In this document: one piece after another, positions 23,037 to 23,056 of the stretch
Layout of the letters: every line of letters begins with the position of its first letter
Numbering within the stretch: the stretch's first letter is position 1
Source: Candidatus Poribacteria bacterium
GTDB lineage: Bacteria; Poribacteria; WGA-4E; WGA-3G
NCBI GenBank assembly: GCA_028818995.1
Contig: JAPPMR010000363.1
Span: 1-23,056, forward strand
Direction: 5' to 3'
Length of the DNA stretch: 23,056 nucleotides
Made by a program: the position numbers and the translations under genes
Notes under the pieces: model-generated
What the model saw: only the letters and a program-made list of their open reading frames with translations
Databases searched by the model: none
Told to the model about the DNA's origin: nothing

Positions 23037-23056
23037 GATATGTTTATAGCAGCGCG

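Noticed and set aside
1..23056. tRNA, rRNA or phage genes
   Set aside because: No cloverleaf, rRNA motif, integrase or structural phage gene was recognised in the gaps on either strand.

Overview
The window is a stretch of bacterial chromosome with moderate GC and mostly housekeeping content: an EF-G, the two large RNA polymerase subunits and a class II fumarase. Accessory enzymes surround them. Short palindromic repeats, a 14-residue-plus acidic tail on RpoC, a DUF4416 gene, a beta-propeller glycosidase-like gene and a P1-family peptidase suggest an uncultured lineage of the Poribacteria or a PVC-like group. That placement is inference from overall character, not proof. No rRNA, tRNA, CRISPR array, prophage or integrase gene was recognised.

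Layout. Positions 1-387 hold the 3' end of a DegP/DegQ (HtrA) type protease gene, closed by a 23-bp terminator hairpin that also contains a good promoter for the next gene. Positions 491-3628 (+) hold a medium-chain dehydrogenase-like gene and an EF-G gene. Positions 3629-7413 (-) hold a cupin gene and, upstream of it, a probable operon running DUF4416, P1 peptidase, beta-propeller protein. Two copies of one dispersed palindromic repeat lie in this block. Positions 7414-8221 are non-coding, with a near-consensus promoter and a leader of roughly 650 nt in front of rpoB. Positions 8222-17980 (+) are rpoB and a greatly enlarged rpoC, separated by a long imperfect inverted repeat. Positions 17981-18310 hold a terminator-like palindrome and a 227-bp MITE-like element whose right end supplies the fumC stop codon. 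fumC (-) and a three-gene (+) block follow, read from divergent promoters: a class II aldolase-like protein, a coiled-coil protein and a CapA-like secreted protein. The last 270 bases carry only short repeats.

The main unusual object is RpoC. It has all catalytic motifs, but it is 1872 residues long because about 610 residues sit inside the trigger loop, at the place of the E. coli SI3 insertion. Within this insert, residues about 1035-1549 are an array of roughly 13 degenerate units of 27-50 residues, many built as Y-x-V-x-x-V-x-H-P-x-C ... L-T-E-x-E ... F-x-G-F. The same protein has an F-loop (residues 778-796) that departs strongly from the otherwise highly conserved sequence, and an extra four-cysteine insert near its N-terminus. 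Because the F-loop packs against the trigger loop in known RNA polymerases, the insert and the altered F-loop may be linked. This is the best candidate in the window for an undescribed system: a modified RNA polymerase catalytic centre.
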